Positions 52,832 to 64,000 of a DNA stretch of 64,000 nt are shown here, in pieces. The stretch lies in assembly GCA_013397455.1 (NCBI GenBank), contig VYZB01000531.1, positions 456,741 through 520,740 on the forward strand, in the 5' to 3' direction. The stretch's first letter is position 1. Each line of letters starts with the position of its first letter. The DNA is from Crotophaga sulcirostris. Its lineage: Eukaryota > Chordata > Aves > Cuculiformes > Crotophagidae. Made by a program: the position numbers and the translations under genes. The notes under the pieces were generated by a model, which was not told the origin of the DNA, made no database searches, and saw only the letters and a list, made by a program, of their open reading frames with translations.

Positions 52832-55800
52832 CTAGGAATATCCTAATCTTGGTCTTTGGTTGACAAGAAGGATTGTTTATATAAGGCGATCTTGGGTCAC
52901 TCAGTATTTAAAAATAAAATTCAAAGGATTTAATTTTAGAAGTGAAAACTGACTTGTGAAACATTTTGAAACTAGCTAGCATCTGTTTGACAAAATAATT
53001 CTTTCAACAGTTTATAAAATTGCATTTATTCAAACCTGAGTGTGAAGACTTGAAATAGATATGAGTGGACAGACCACTTCAAGAGAAAGGGAGGGACTGG
53101 AGAATCATCGCATACATCTTCATGTGCCATCAGAAAAATCAAAGCTTTGCTCCCTTTATTAGCATTTCCTGGTTAAAAGTATGCTTTTGAGGGAGATGGT
53201 AGTTATCTATTAAACATACGGTGCCACACAGCACATGAAGGGCAGATTGAAGGAGAAAAAAAATGTAATTAGACGTCTAGAAGTAAAATAAAATTTATCC
53301 CAAGTATATGAATATTGTTCAGTTTACTAATGACGCTAATGCAATTCCCTTCCTTGGATTATGGATCTCATTTGCATAATCACTAAGTAATGATCCAAAT
53401 ACATGGATCTCTAGACTTTAGTATTTATTATCTCTGTGCTGCAATTTCCTCCTGATTTGCAGTTTTCAAGATGTTTGTCAGCAACTGAGATGGTAGCTTA
53501 ATCTGGTCACCTGACCTGTCTGAGAAAAGCTTAAGTATGAAAGGAGAAATAACTCAAAAAAGTGAATAGTTGACCTATCAAAAGGAATGTGCGAACTTAA
53601 AACTTACTTCAGTTCATTGTGTCCTGGCCTTTCCTAGAGATCAGCAAATAAACCTCTACTTTGAAGTTAATTTATATTCTTGGTTATTTTAGAGTGAGAA
53701 TATTCATTGTCTATCCTGATCTAATCTCCAGATTGCACTGGGGCTAGGGGTGGGGGAGGCAGGATGAACCTCATAATATTGACCTGGTAGATGGGGAGTG
53801 AAGGAAAGTGAGTGCAGGATGGTCATAAATCTGTAAAATGGCTAAATTTTTAGAGGTAAAAAATTGGTGAAAAGCTAATTTGATTTATTGAAACCCTGCT
53901 ACAGATGACTTTTACGTCAGTCACTGGGAAAGCACCAGATGTGGTTATGCAAACTGTGCTACTTTAAAACAGTAACTGTGTTGAATTTTAACAAGGAAAA
54001 AAATTTTTGTTTGAATTTCAGTCAGGCAAGCAGAGAATCATTCCCAGACACTTCACTGGAGTCAGCAGATGGAACACTGAAAATCCTCTTTATTCTTAGT
54101 ATGACAACCCTCAAATTCCAGTGTTCATCTAGTGTATTTGTCCACATTGTTTCTAGACTCTGCTGTCTATCAAATGTAAGCACTGTAAGGATGTATTTTT
54201 CTGAAAAATGCTTGTCCAAAACGAAGACTTGAAAAGTAGGGAAGCTGTTTATGCACTGTATAACGTAGCATACTTGATGGGGAAACACTTCACAACCCTA
54301 GAAGTATGAGATAAATTCCTTCCCTATATAATCAAAGCTTTACAGGTAAATCACTGAGCTGTGCACATCCTAGTCTCTGCTCTGATAAATGTGACCCTGA
54401 GTCTGCCCTTGACTTAGTTGATGTATGAGGACTTCATTGTGCTTATAAAGCTTCCTCTTGTGTTTATTGTCATCTGCACCTCTAGTGGTGTTTTCCATTG
54501 CTCTGCTGGCAAGAAGTTTGCTGTTGCCTTTTAAAGAGCTGTGACATTGGATTAAGAAGCTCTTAAGGAGTCCAAAAAGTCTTCTGCAACTGATCCCATA
54601 GGATTGTGTTGAAGAACAGCTGAGTTTCTTAAGTCTAAGTTTAACAATTTAACAGCTTTAAACCTCATCCTGTCTTGAAAGGTATATAATCAAATAACAA
54701 AAGAAAATGAAAGTTTAGTGTAATGTCATTCTGACAAACATAGAGAGAGCAATTGTTTTTCAATTAGAACAATATAAGTAGGTTTGTCATGGGGACAGTC
54801 CCAGAGGAATTTTTCTTTTAAATTTAAACTCCAGTTAGCTAATCTTTTTTTCCTGTACACTGTTAAGATATTGTTCACACTTCAAGAAAGCACACCAACC
54901 CTTGTGTAATTGGTTACTGATGCTGAGAAGCATCAAAATAAGACCTTTTCTAAGTTTTTGTGGAATTTTAAAAATAGAAGTGCTTATTACTTAAATTAAC
55001 TTTGAGTTAATTGCAAAGATTTTATAAGTTTAACTCACTGTGGTATAGCAGAAATCTATGTGTGAAATTTGATAGATGTGTCTAGGTTGCAAATGATGAA
55101 ATGCTACTGTAAACTGTTGTTTCAGTAGTTACCCACAAGGTGGGGGAATGAATCTTCATATTTTACTGCTGTTGTCTTACAGCTTTTTTACCCACCCTCC
55201 TCCTGCTGTTAAAATCATCAGGTTGATACGGTCAATGCAGAGTACAGAGCTGTACATCAGAGGCTCAGAAGCTTTATCATCTGCAGATCCAAGCCTGGAG
55301 TTTTAGAAGTGTTGAAAAAATATGCCACAACAATCATTCATATGTTATTTCTTACTTGTACATTGGGTTATAGGGATTGATGCAGATTTCCATGTGTACA
55401 AATTTTTTTAGCGGGTAATGTTTTAGAGTAAAAAATCTTTCCATGCGGTTTTTACTCAAGTGCTCGTTCTGCAAATGCTATGGTTGAATTGCAGAAATTT
55501 ATGTGAATATGGCTGTGTAACAGGCAGTGTCATATGTCCTGTTTTTCTTCTGTATCTTTAATAAATTCAGAGGGATCTAAGGCAGCCCAAGAAGCCATCT
55601 CACAACTGTTTAACAGGATTGCATACTTGCTTCTTTGCACGTTTAGGTAAAATTAATAAAAAAGTACCTAAGACTGATACTTGAATACAAATAAATAAAA
55701 AATAAGCAATACTCTTCTGTTTGAGACACGACTGTCACTTCTTATTTTTGAGACCACCACTACAAGCTTCTACTGGAGAGAGCAAGTCTTCACTCAACTC

Positions 55801-56273
55801 CTATAGTTCAGTTGTAAGGAGCCACTCTTAGGCTTGTGAGGTTCCAGAAGTGTATTCTGTATGTGTGATCCTTTGCAGTGGGCAAGATTTGAAGCGGAAT
55901 TGTTAGCCCAGTGGCTCTTTTTGAGTCTGTATTGTTGGTTGCAAGTGTCCTTTACTTGCCTGTTTTTAGGATCCTTTTCAATTCCTACTTTCTAACAATT
56001 CTCTTGCCAATTCTGTGAAAAGAAATACCTAAAACAGGAGGTAGGTAAGGCTATCTAAATGTTTAAAAATAATAATTCTGCCATATCATTTTACTGGCAA
56101 GAGATATTTAATGACATAAAATCTTGCTGGGAGATCTGCCCAGCTCCCCTCACCCTACCCAGGAGAAGGCAAGACCCTGTGTCTTTGTGTGTTCCACTGA
56201 GCACATCCTGCACAGCCAGCCAGTAACGCATGGGTTGTTTTCTAATTAATTAATGAAATTTAATGAAAACATA

Positions 56274-56555
56274 CGACAGGACAAGAGGAAATGGCCTCAA
56301 GTTTCACCAGAGAAGGTTTAGATTGGATATTAGGAAACATTACTTCACTGAAAGGGTTATCAAGCATTGGCCCAGGCAACCCATGGAAGTGGTTGAGTAG
56401 CCATCCCTGGAGGTGTTTAGAAGATGTGTAGATGGTGGTGCTTAGGGACATAGTTTGGTGGTGGACTTGCCAATGTTAGGTTTACAGTTGGACTAGATGA
56501 TCTTAAAGGTCTTTTCCAATGTAAGTGATTCTGTGATTCTGTAATTCTGTAATTC
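56274..56555 (+). mobile_element. CR1 fragment with tandem tail, sense
   Basis: It begins CGACAGGACAAGAGGAAATG, then TTTAGATTGGATATTAGGAA and CCTGGAGGTGTTTAG. It ends GTTGGACTAGATGATCTTAA and a tail of four imperfect ATTCTGTG/ATTCTGTA units (56527-56555). Confidence 0.9.
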
Positions 56556-57218
56556 CCAATTTGGCCTTTTTATTCTTGGAGTTCTGCTAGATATTGCGCC
56601 CTGGTTAATACCTGGCCATTTCCAGGTGAAGCTGCCTGACTTCCATTGACACGAAGGGCAAACTGAGCTGGCTGTGGTGAGACTGACACACTTCACACGT
56701 GCTGAGGAATGAGTTCTGGATGGCCTCTCACTTCTTTCCAGTCACTTCGTGGCAACTGCCTGACTGATCTAGAGATATCTGAAGGACTTAGGAGCTTAGA
56801 ACAAAGGAAGAATGGGGAATAAAATGTGGAATGGGGAAACCTGGCTAGGCCAGGAAACTTGAGAATCGTATTCTGACCCTTGTATTTACTCCCTGTGGTC
56901 TGTAGTAACAATGTTTAAAACCCTACTGTAACTGTCATAACAGTTATATTTGACCGTTAAGTTCTTTTAAAGTTTTCTTTGACTAAAATTACACTATTTT
57001 TTTTTCATAGATAAGATTACATGGAGAGTTTCTTCAGGTTTTCTCTGTAGATGTCTCATAATATGTTCTGCCTCTGAAAGTTCTTTCTTTTCTATTTGTA
57101 CATTTGCAATTTTAAATATAAATGACATCTGTATATACGGCATGCATTCTTGATGTTACAGGTTATCTGTTTAAGTCTTCAGAATTCTATGCACAGGTCC
57201 CTGTAAATAGAAAAAATG

Positions 57219-57638
57219 TAGAATCACAGTCATAGACGGTTTGGGTTGGAAGGGACCTTAAAGCCCATCCAGTTCCACCCCCCTGCCGTGGACAGCGACA
57301 CTTCCCATTGGATCAGAGTGCTCCAAGCCCCATCCAACCTGGCCTTGAACACCTCAAGGGATGGGACAACCACAGCTTTCCTGGGCAACCTGGGCCAGGG
57401 CATCACCACCCTCATCGTGAAAAATTTCTTCCTAATGTCCAATCTAAATCTTTCCCCTTCCAGTTTAAAGCTGTTCCCCCTTGTCCTATCACTACTTGCC
57501 CTTGTAAACAGTCCCTCCTCAACTTTCCTGGAGCCTCTTTCAGCATAGGAGGCTGCTCTAAGTTCTCCCCAGGGCCTTCTCTTCTCCAGGTTGAACAACC
57601 CCAACTCCCTCAACCTGTCCTCATAGCAGAGGTGCTCC
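57219..57638 (-). mobile_element. CR1 LINE fragment, antisense
   Basis: The minus strand reads [35 protein letters not shown] and [20 protein letters not shown], the CR1 ORF2 C-terminus. The plus strand starts TAGAATCACAGTCATAGACG, the reversed tail. About 420 bases, open over most of its length. Confidence 0.92.
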
Positions 57639-57697
57639 ATGATCCTTTTGGATCCCTTCCAACTTGGGTGATTCTATGATTCTATGATTCTGTGATC
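57639..57697 (+). mobile_element. CR1 3' tail, sense, abutting the antisense CR1
   Basis: ATGATCCTTTTGGATCCCTT, CCAACTTGGGTG, then ATTCTATG ATTCTATG ATTCTGTG: a short, 5'-truncated CR1 3' end that joins directly to the copy on the other strand. Confidence 0.75.
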
Positions 57698-59560
57698 CAT
57701 ATACAGTAGGATTTCAGTTACTGCAATGCAAAAGTTAAGTCAACAACACATCAACATCCTTCCTCCTCTGTTTTGAATGTTCACAGCCATCAAAGCATCT
57801 GTGCACCAAATGATGGCTTTTCTCTGTTTGGGTTCTCCAAAGCAGAAGGCGGCCTTATACTGCAACACCGTGGCAACAGTTGCACCAAAACTCATATATT
57901 ACTACATGGCATATGTGTACAGTGTACACCTCTGTGGTTACAATCCAGGAGACATTAGTATGCTTGACACAGCCTGTTAATTAGAGGACAACTGTAGAAG
58001 ACTTTGGTGCTTTAGCTGTTCTTCAGCTTCTTGAACCTGCAGGGAACATAGATGATGTTTGTTCAAATACAGTCTGCTTGTAAATTCAAATGAGTGGTGT
58101 GATTGAATGTTGAGAAGAAACTGAAGTGTCACCCAATTGTCTTTATAACTTTGAGATCAAACGAACAATGGGGGACTGGGAAATACACGTTAGTATACAG
58201 ACAAAGAGTAATATTAAGTACTGTGATACCAACACCTAAACAAAGTCAACAAAATTATCTGGAGTGGATTGGTTTAGTAACAGCATATTTCACATTTTTT
58301 ATGCTGGATTAATTTTCTGCCATGTTAGCAGTCAGCTGAGTACCTAGGGAGGGCAAGGAAAGGGAAAGAAGGGAAGTAAATGTTCCCTTTGGATGACGGC
58401 AAGCTGTTAGTTTGGCTTAGCTTCGCCCCTAAAGTTAGCAGTGCTGAAGAATTAGTTGAAATATTTAGGTGAAGCTGCTCTCTGATGATGTGGATTTTCA
58501 GTTGAACTAAGCTTTGCATTGAAAAATGACAGCTCTCCACAGTGTTTCCATTTTTATTGTCTTTGAAGAACTGAGTGCTAGAAACACTAGAAGCTGAAAT
58601 ACTCTGGTTTTGGAGTTGTTTCAGTGTTGTCTGACATGAAATGTTACTGTTAGGTGGCTTGACCGACTCTGTTCTTTTCCATCTACTGAGGTCTGTGACC
58701 TGTTTCTGGGGCAGATGAGTAATGCCCACATCGGCAGAGGGGAGTCAAGAAAATGCCCCAAAACCAGAGGCAAGAAGCGAGGAAGGGAGTGTGAAACGGT
58801 AGCAGAGAGGCTGTTGACAGGCAGGCAGTTGATTATTGCACCAACAGGTACAGAAGCCAGATGAGCAACAAGGAGGCAGCTAAACCTCCAAATCCTTCCA
58901 GTGACATTAGTCAAACAGATGCCAGTGAGAAATAAATAGGGCATGATTTAGGATCCAGTCACCAGCATACCTAGTGAAGATAAATTGAAATAAAAGCTTT
59001 GCAGGATGGAGTCCATGACAGCTGTGAGCATAGCTGCACATTTGGGATCAGGGCACTTATCCACTTGACATGAGATAATAGTGCTTTCTGAGGAGTTTTG
59101 GGAAGAAAGACATCTTAACATTTTGAGTTCATAAATACACAAGGAAAATGATGTGAGAGCACAGCATGTGTCTGAACTTGGGCCACCTGAATTTTTAGCA
59201 GTTCTGTCACGAGACTTATTGTGCATTTTCAGTGGAACCTGAAATAGATACAGTTCGTGAGTTACAAAGCAATACAGGGCAGAATAATAGAATTGCCCTC
59301 TCAACACAGACGGACATTTCTATCAGTTTTTCTTAAGAAGAGGTGCTGCTTTTTAAGCATCCAGGTGGAGATCGTAGCATAAGTGAATGCATGCATGTGT
59401 GATGTATTATTCATCTGTTCCACCAGGCCTATTCTATTACAGGTGAAAAGGCTTGGAAAGAAAGTCTTCCGGGGGAATGCATTTCCATTTGGAAGAAACT
59501 TTTATAATTAGGATGATTACAAACTGTGCTTTCAACACTCACTGTTCTAAAACTGGGGGG

Positions 59561-59586
59561 CTGGGCAGGCAGGCAGGCAAAAAAAG
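59561..59586. repeat. Short GGCA microsatellite
   Basis: CTGGGCAGGCAGGCAGGC followed by an A-run. Four tandem GGCA units. Confidence 0.7.
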
Positions 59587-62500
59587 TCCAACATAGTCTT
59601 GCAGTTCTTCAATAAAGTTACAACAATTGTTATAAGGGTTGGTCACAGGGGAATTTGCTTCTATGTTGAAAATTTTAAATGTGAAAAGATAATTTGTGTG
59701 AGTGATGAAGGTGCCATATGCTAGGGAGTGCTACTTTGTACGGTCTGTATTAGAGTATGAAATTAAGAGTTTTATGTCTTTTACAATCCTATGAGCCTGT
59801 AAAAGTTAAGTGGTATACAAGATGAGTTAGTGATCTCCAAAGAAGTGTTGACACTAATAGTCCATTATGGAGCATAAAAAACACTTTTCACTTGGAACAT
59901 GGGAATGCCATGAGAGTAGCAGAGTATTGCACCAAAATGTATGGAACTGATGGTCAAAGGTATCTTTGCCACTTTATAAACAGTACTGTAGCCACTGATG
60001 AAAACAATGTGAAGTTTCCTTTCACAGCTGGTCTGCTGAGGCATTTGGTTTTCACTGAGAAAGGATGAGCTGAGGATCGCAATGGTAGTTTGGTGTTGTT
60101 GTGCAGTTGCTAACACTGTCCAAGACTTCTTGCATGTCTTGCAGCAGAGTCCTTATGTGCTTTATAAAAGCCTTACCCTTAGACAGTCCAGTTTCGCATT
60201 ACAGGATTGCAGTGCTTTTGTAAGTGACTGGTATCTGATGTTTAAAATTGTGAAGTATTCAAATGTAATTATGTAAATGCCATTATCTGACGTTAAATCT
60301 CTATTCAAACCATTCTGTGCATTGGCAGTGCAAATATGTCTGTAACAAAGTATGACAGATATTTGGTGGTCCTTTGAGGTTTCATAAACATGAGAAAATA
60401 TTAATCCCTTCACACACATCCATTTTGGCTGATACTTGTAAACTGAAGCATACCAAATAAATTCTATATCTATCTCTTTCTACACCTTGCTTTTCACCTT
60501 GTTACTTCAGTAACAATTACTTGGAGAGTCCCTGTGGAGCGCTGGAAAATACAGCTGGACAGTATTTTAATCAAAACATGTGGATTCACCAAAATCTTAA
60601 AAATCACTGGGTTATGTCAAAGCTGATTTAATGTTTGGGTTTTTTTTTCACAAGAAATAGGTTTAAAGGCGGGGTGATCCTTTGCTATCCAGACCTCCTG
60701 CTCACTGTTTGATGAGATCTAGTTCTCAGTTATGGTAGCACACAAATCTTGAAAGAGTTGGCTTTTGCAATGTGACCGTTTTCAATCCTAGTAAAAACGA
60801 ATGTTTAAAGTTTCTTGCAAAATTAAATTAATGCAGTGAGCCAAAACTCTCTGAGAGAGCACACAAATTACACACACTGGCTTGTTAACTTTCTGAATAA
60901 TTTTATGCAAAAAAAAAATTAGGAAAGAATTACTGTTGAATTTTCTTAAATGGAATATTTCGTTACTGGGAGGGAAAGCAGATCAATTAAAAGCATAAAT
61001 ATGTTGACACATACTGACTTGAAGGAGAGTTGCTCAGATTCAGATAAAAACTGAAATAAAAGCAAGAGACTTCTGTCTCCGTCTTCTCCCCTAAGAACAG
61101 TGCCATGGTGGTTAGAATACCAGCCTCCCACATTCCAGGTAATGATATGCTGATGAAACCTTTTTCTTTATTTTATTGTATCATGAAAATCTTACGAGTT
61201 TTCGTCCTAATGGGTGGTGATGGAACAGTGAAAAAGGTATTAGTGGAACAGGAAAACAGATTGACTCACAGCTGTGAGTCCAAACTGGATTGTTTTAATT
61301 CAACTTGGTCCTGTTATGAAGTCCTGTTAGTCCTTAGAAAAACGTCTGCTGAGTGCATCAGTCTTCTCATGATACTGTAGAAGGGAGAACACAAGACAAT
61401 GCTGACTTCTCCTCAAGATATCAGTATTCTGGAGAGGCTGGAGCTATATTTCTCCTATGTGGGTGTTTGAGCATCTGAATTGGCCATCTGTAGGGACAGC
61501 AAACAGCTAAAACTTTGTTTCCTTCTTTGTGAGATATTTCTGTCACTGTCCGAGAATTAATCAAAAGTTCTAATCTACAGAGGCAATTCAGATGACTGGC
61601 CATTCCTTTTTACTAAAGATATAATGCTACTCCAGAGAATTTTCCTAAGAACTTTAGAAGGACCGTAAATACAAGCAGTGAATATTTTTAGATTATATTT
61701 AAATTCAAAAGTGTTCACTTTGTGCATTATCAAGTCTACATTGAGTTAGTTAAAATCACAGCTATACAACAATAAGAAAATTGCTCAAAGATTTTCCACA
61801 AGTTTGTAAAAAAACCTTAAACTTTGAAAAACAAAAATAAACTGATCTGTGTTTTGTTTGTTTCTATCTTCACTATTGTCAGTACTGAACGAGAGCATTG
61901 TTTATACCTCTAATCTGATTTGACTTGCTGAAATTCACTTTCTAAGGAATTTATTTCCATTATACTGTAAAAAAAAATTGGATTTTGCTCTGATTATGCA
62001 TAGATTTCCCAAGACTCTTCTTTCTAATTGGCAATGAAGCTTATAGCATTTGTCTTGTGTTGGGTTTTTACAGATATGTCCTCATTAGTGAGCCATCATG
62101 ATGTTTAAAAGCTCAAAAGCTTGCGTAGCAGGTGGTTGACTTAAGTTCAAAAGTTTTCGTGAAAGACCCTAAATTACATAGCTTTCTGCTTTTGACAGTT
62201 CAGTATCTATCTCAATTTTTTCTTTCTTTCCAAAGAGACAATGATTTAAGGTTCACTCTGAACATAAAGCGAATGATCGATGGTAGCTGACAGTTGCCAT
62301 TGTTTGTTTGTCAAAACAGATTATATGTGCAGCAAAGTCTGAACAATTAGCCCTGGGTTTTCTTCTTTGGGCTGAAGCTAAACTTGTACACAGTGTTTAT
62401 TTTTCTTGCTGACCACATAGGTGTTTTCCAGTGGTTTAGAATCTAGGAAATGTCAGCACTGGTAGTTGTAAGAAAGCAGTTGAGATATAAAGTTATAACT

Positions 62501-63187
62501 ACCTTGCAGGAAATTAAAACTTACTTGCCAAAACGAGCCTATGCAGGGGCCGACACAGTTGATGACACAATGATAAAATTGCTTTAAAAACAAATTTTCC
62601 TTTTTTTGATGTTAAATTCTTACACACAAAGACCTTGTATTCTTTTTGTATTCTATTCTAGACCACAATATCTCAGCAGTGGCTCATTTAAGGAAATCCA
62701 GAAGCACTGAGAAAGCACACAGTTGTCTTTCCTTCTGGTCTCTCTTTATTTAAAATTTAAGTACCATAAAGAAGCAACTGCTGAGTAGTTATTTTTGCCA
62801 TAGTGATTCTGATGAGAAAATATGTTCCTTAGAATATAAATTCTATGTATTTGAAGAAAACAACTAAGCAGAGGAATAAACACATAAGTGATGTGACATC
62901 AATGTTTGAGATCGGGTGTTCTCTTAAGATGTCTAAAAAACAAGTTTCTAAGTCTATAGAACTAAAGAAGAGGTCTGTGCTGGTATCTGGAAGCTTCCAT
63001 TTCTCATCTGAAAAGGATGTTCACTACTTGTTTCTTAAACTCTTAATTTATGTGTCTTTTTAAATTATTTGTGGGTTTGACCTTACAATTTGGATTTTAA
63101 TCTCACTTTTTCTCCTTTTCCTGCCCAATAATTAGACCAAGATCATTGAAACCAATATAATATGGCAATTTGATTTTTCTTCTGAAA

Positions 63188-63240
63188 GAAAAAACCCAAC
63201 ACACACAGAGACACAAAACCCCAAACCAAACCAAAAATAT
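63188..63240. repeat. A-rich simple sequence (CCAAA/CACA)
   Basis: Runs of AAAAACCCAACACACACAG and ACCCCAAACCAAACC. Similar A/C-rich tracts occur at 6450-6482, 16312-16338 and 35862-35908. Confidence 0.6.
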
Positions 63241-63820
63241 CTGCCTAGTCTGATGCCTACAGACGCTGGTAAAACACATGCATTGTTATAACTTTTTATT
63301 CCCTGCGCTAGTTGAAAGCCTAAAGATGGCATAGTTATGAAAGGGCAGGTTAGGAACTGTTCTGGAGCTCAGGAGCCAGAAAGCGTGTGAAAAACAGATC
63401 TAAGCATTGATAATGGTTTGGAGAGGAAATCTTGCTTTCCTGTATTGAGGCCTGCACGTGTCCATTGCATTACTGAATGCTGCGGGGAGCATTTACCATC
63501 AGGAACGCTGTGCTGACCTAGTAAAAGCTGCTGGCCTCGCCTTGCTTTGCACTGGTTCCATGACAGGCCCACAGGAGTGGGATGGAGGATTGTCGTGTGA
63601 CTCTTGTGTAATTTCGAGTGTGTGGGTGAGTACGCTTTGGTTACATCAATGAGTGGGCACGGAAAATGTGAAAAAGGCCCAACGAAGTTTTTTGTGTGTA
63701 TATGTCTGGCATATTTCTTTATCTGGATGTATCTATTTAAAAAAAAAAGAAAATTCAATTCGGTCATTGAGTCCTTATAGTTTGTGACCTTTTCTGAAGA
63801 ACACCTCTTTTGTAAAAAGT

Positions 63821-64000
63821 ATCACAGTATTACAAGGTTGGAAAGGACCTCTGAGATTATTGAATCCAACCTATAACCCAACACTAACACCAACCCAACA
63901 TCTAAACCATGACACTGAGTGCCTCATCCAGTCTCCTCTTAAACACCTCCAGGGACAGCAACTCGACCACCTCCCTGGGCAAAGCATCCACTTTAAAATG
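63821..64000 (-). mobile_element. CR1 fragment, antisense, cut by window end
   Basis: TATCACAGTATTACAAGGTT then GGAAAGGACCTCTGAGATTA and TCTCCTCTTAAACACCTCCA, then ACCACCTCCCTGGGC, the reversed CR1 3' end. Continues past the window or is truncated. Confidence 0.8.

Larger units (their letters stand above)
50044..64000. other. Downstream intergenic region
   Basis: After the proximal poly(A) signal there is no ORF with recognisable homology on either strand except CR1 pieces. The open stretches of 60-134 codons (for example minus 58325-58729 and 58948-59307, plus 61105-61380) lack motifs, splice context and composition expected of exons. GNA14, tail-to-tail with VPS13A in human, is not recognisable; its 3' UTR could be here unseen. 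Confidence 0.6.

Noticed and set aside
58948..59307. Minus-strand open frame containing AAMLTAVMDSILQ, faintly like a G-alpha C-terminus (AAVKDTILQ).
   Set aside because: The similarity is a few residues, the following residues do not fit the G-alpha end, and there is no matching acceptor or upstream exon.
1..64000. CRISPR arrays, operons, endogenous retroviruses, tRNA or rRNA genes.
   Set aside because: No repeat-spacer array, LTR pair, gag/pol motif or cloverleaf was seen. The window is vertebrate genic and intergenic DNA.

Overview
The window is bird nuclear DNA. The repeats are chicken-repeat-1 (CR1) LINEs with ATTCTATG-type tails, there are no Alu or L1 elements, introns are short to medium and AT-rich, and splice sites are GT-AG. 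There are two assembly gaps, at 41472-41471+626 (41472-42097) and 52677-52831.

One gene fills positions 68 to about 50 kb on the plus strand. It is the 3' two-thirds of VPS13A (chorein), the bridge-like lipid-transfer protein of ER contact sites. I could place 46 coding exons of the long transcript (68-147 through 49560-49664). Their phases all join to give one open reading frame of 2,270 residues that ends in TAA. Counting back from the known human layout (exons 1-68 plus 70-73 for the long form), the first exon here corresponds to human exon 27, assuming no exon was gained or lost. The N-terminal chorein domain and start codon lie upstream of the window. In order, the visible protein holds: the end of the RBG lipid-groove region (68-14045); the six-repeat VAB adaptor domain, each repeat with its asparagine (15079-24790); a linker (25173-29041); the ATG2_C-like helical region (29881-38419); and a C-terminal PH-like domain (44751-49664). 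A candidate short alternative last exon lies at 39288-39302, where human VPS13A has alternative exon 69; it would remove the PH-like domain.

The most notable anomaly is the donor after the penultimate coding exon. The phase-correct junction at 46590/46591 reads AAG|ATATGATC instead of AAG|GTATGATC. If real, reading through would end the protein two codons later.

The introns hold several CR1 copies. One (21163-22085) begins 13 bases after an exon end. Another (36390-36710) carries a 48-bp opposite-strand CR1 tail flanked by a 5-bp repeat. From about 50 kb to 64 kb I see no convincing gene, only CR1 copies and AT-rich unique sequence. GNA14, the tail-to-tail neighbour of VPS13A in human, has no exon that I can recognise here. 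I found no prokaryote-like or otherwise novel system.
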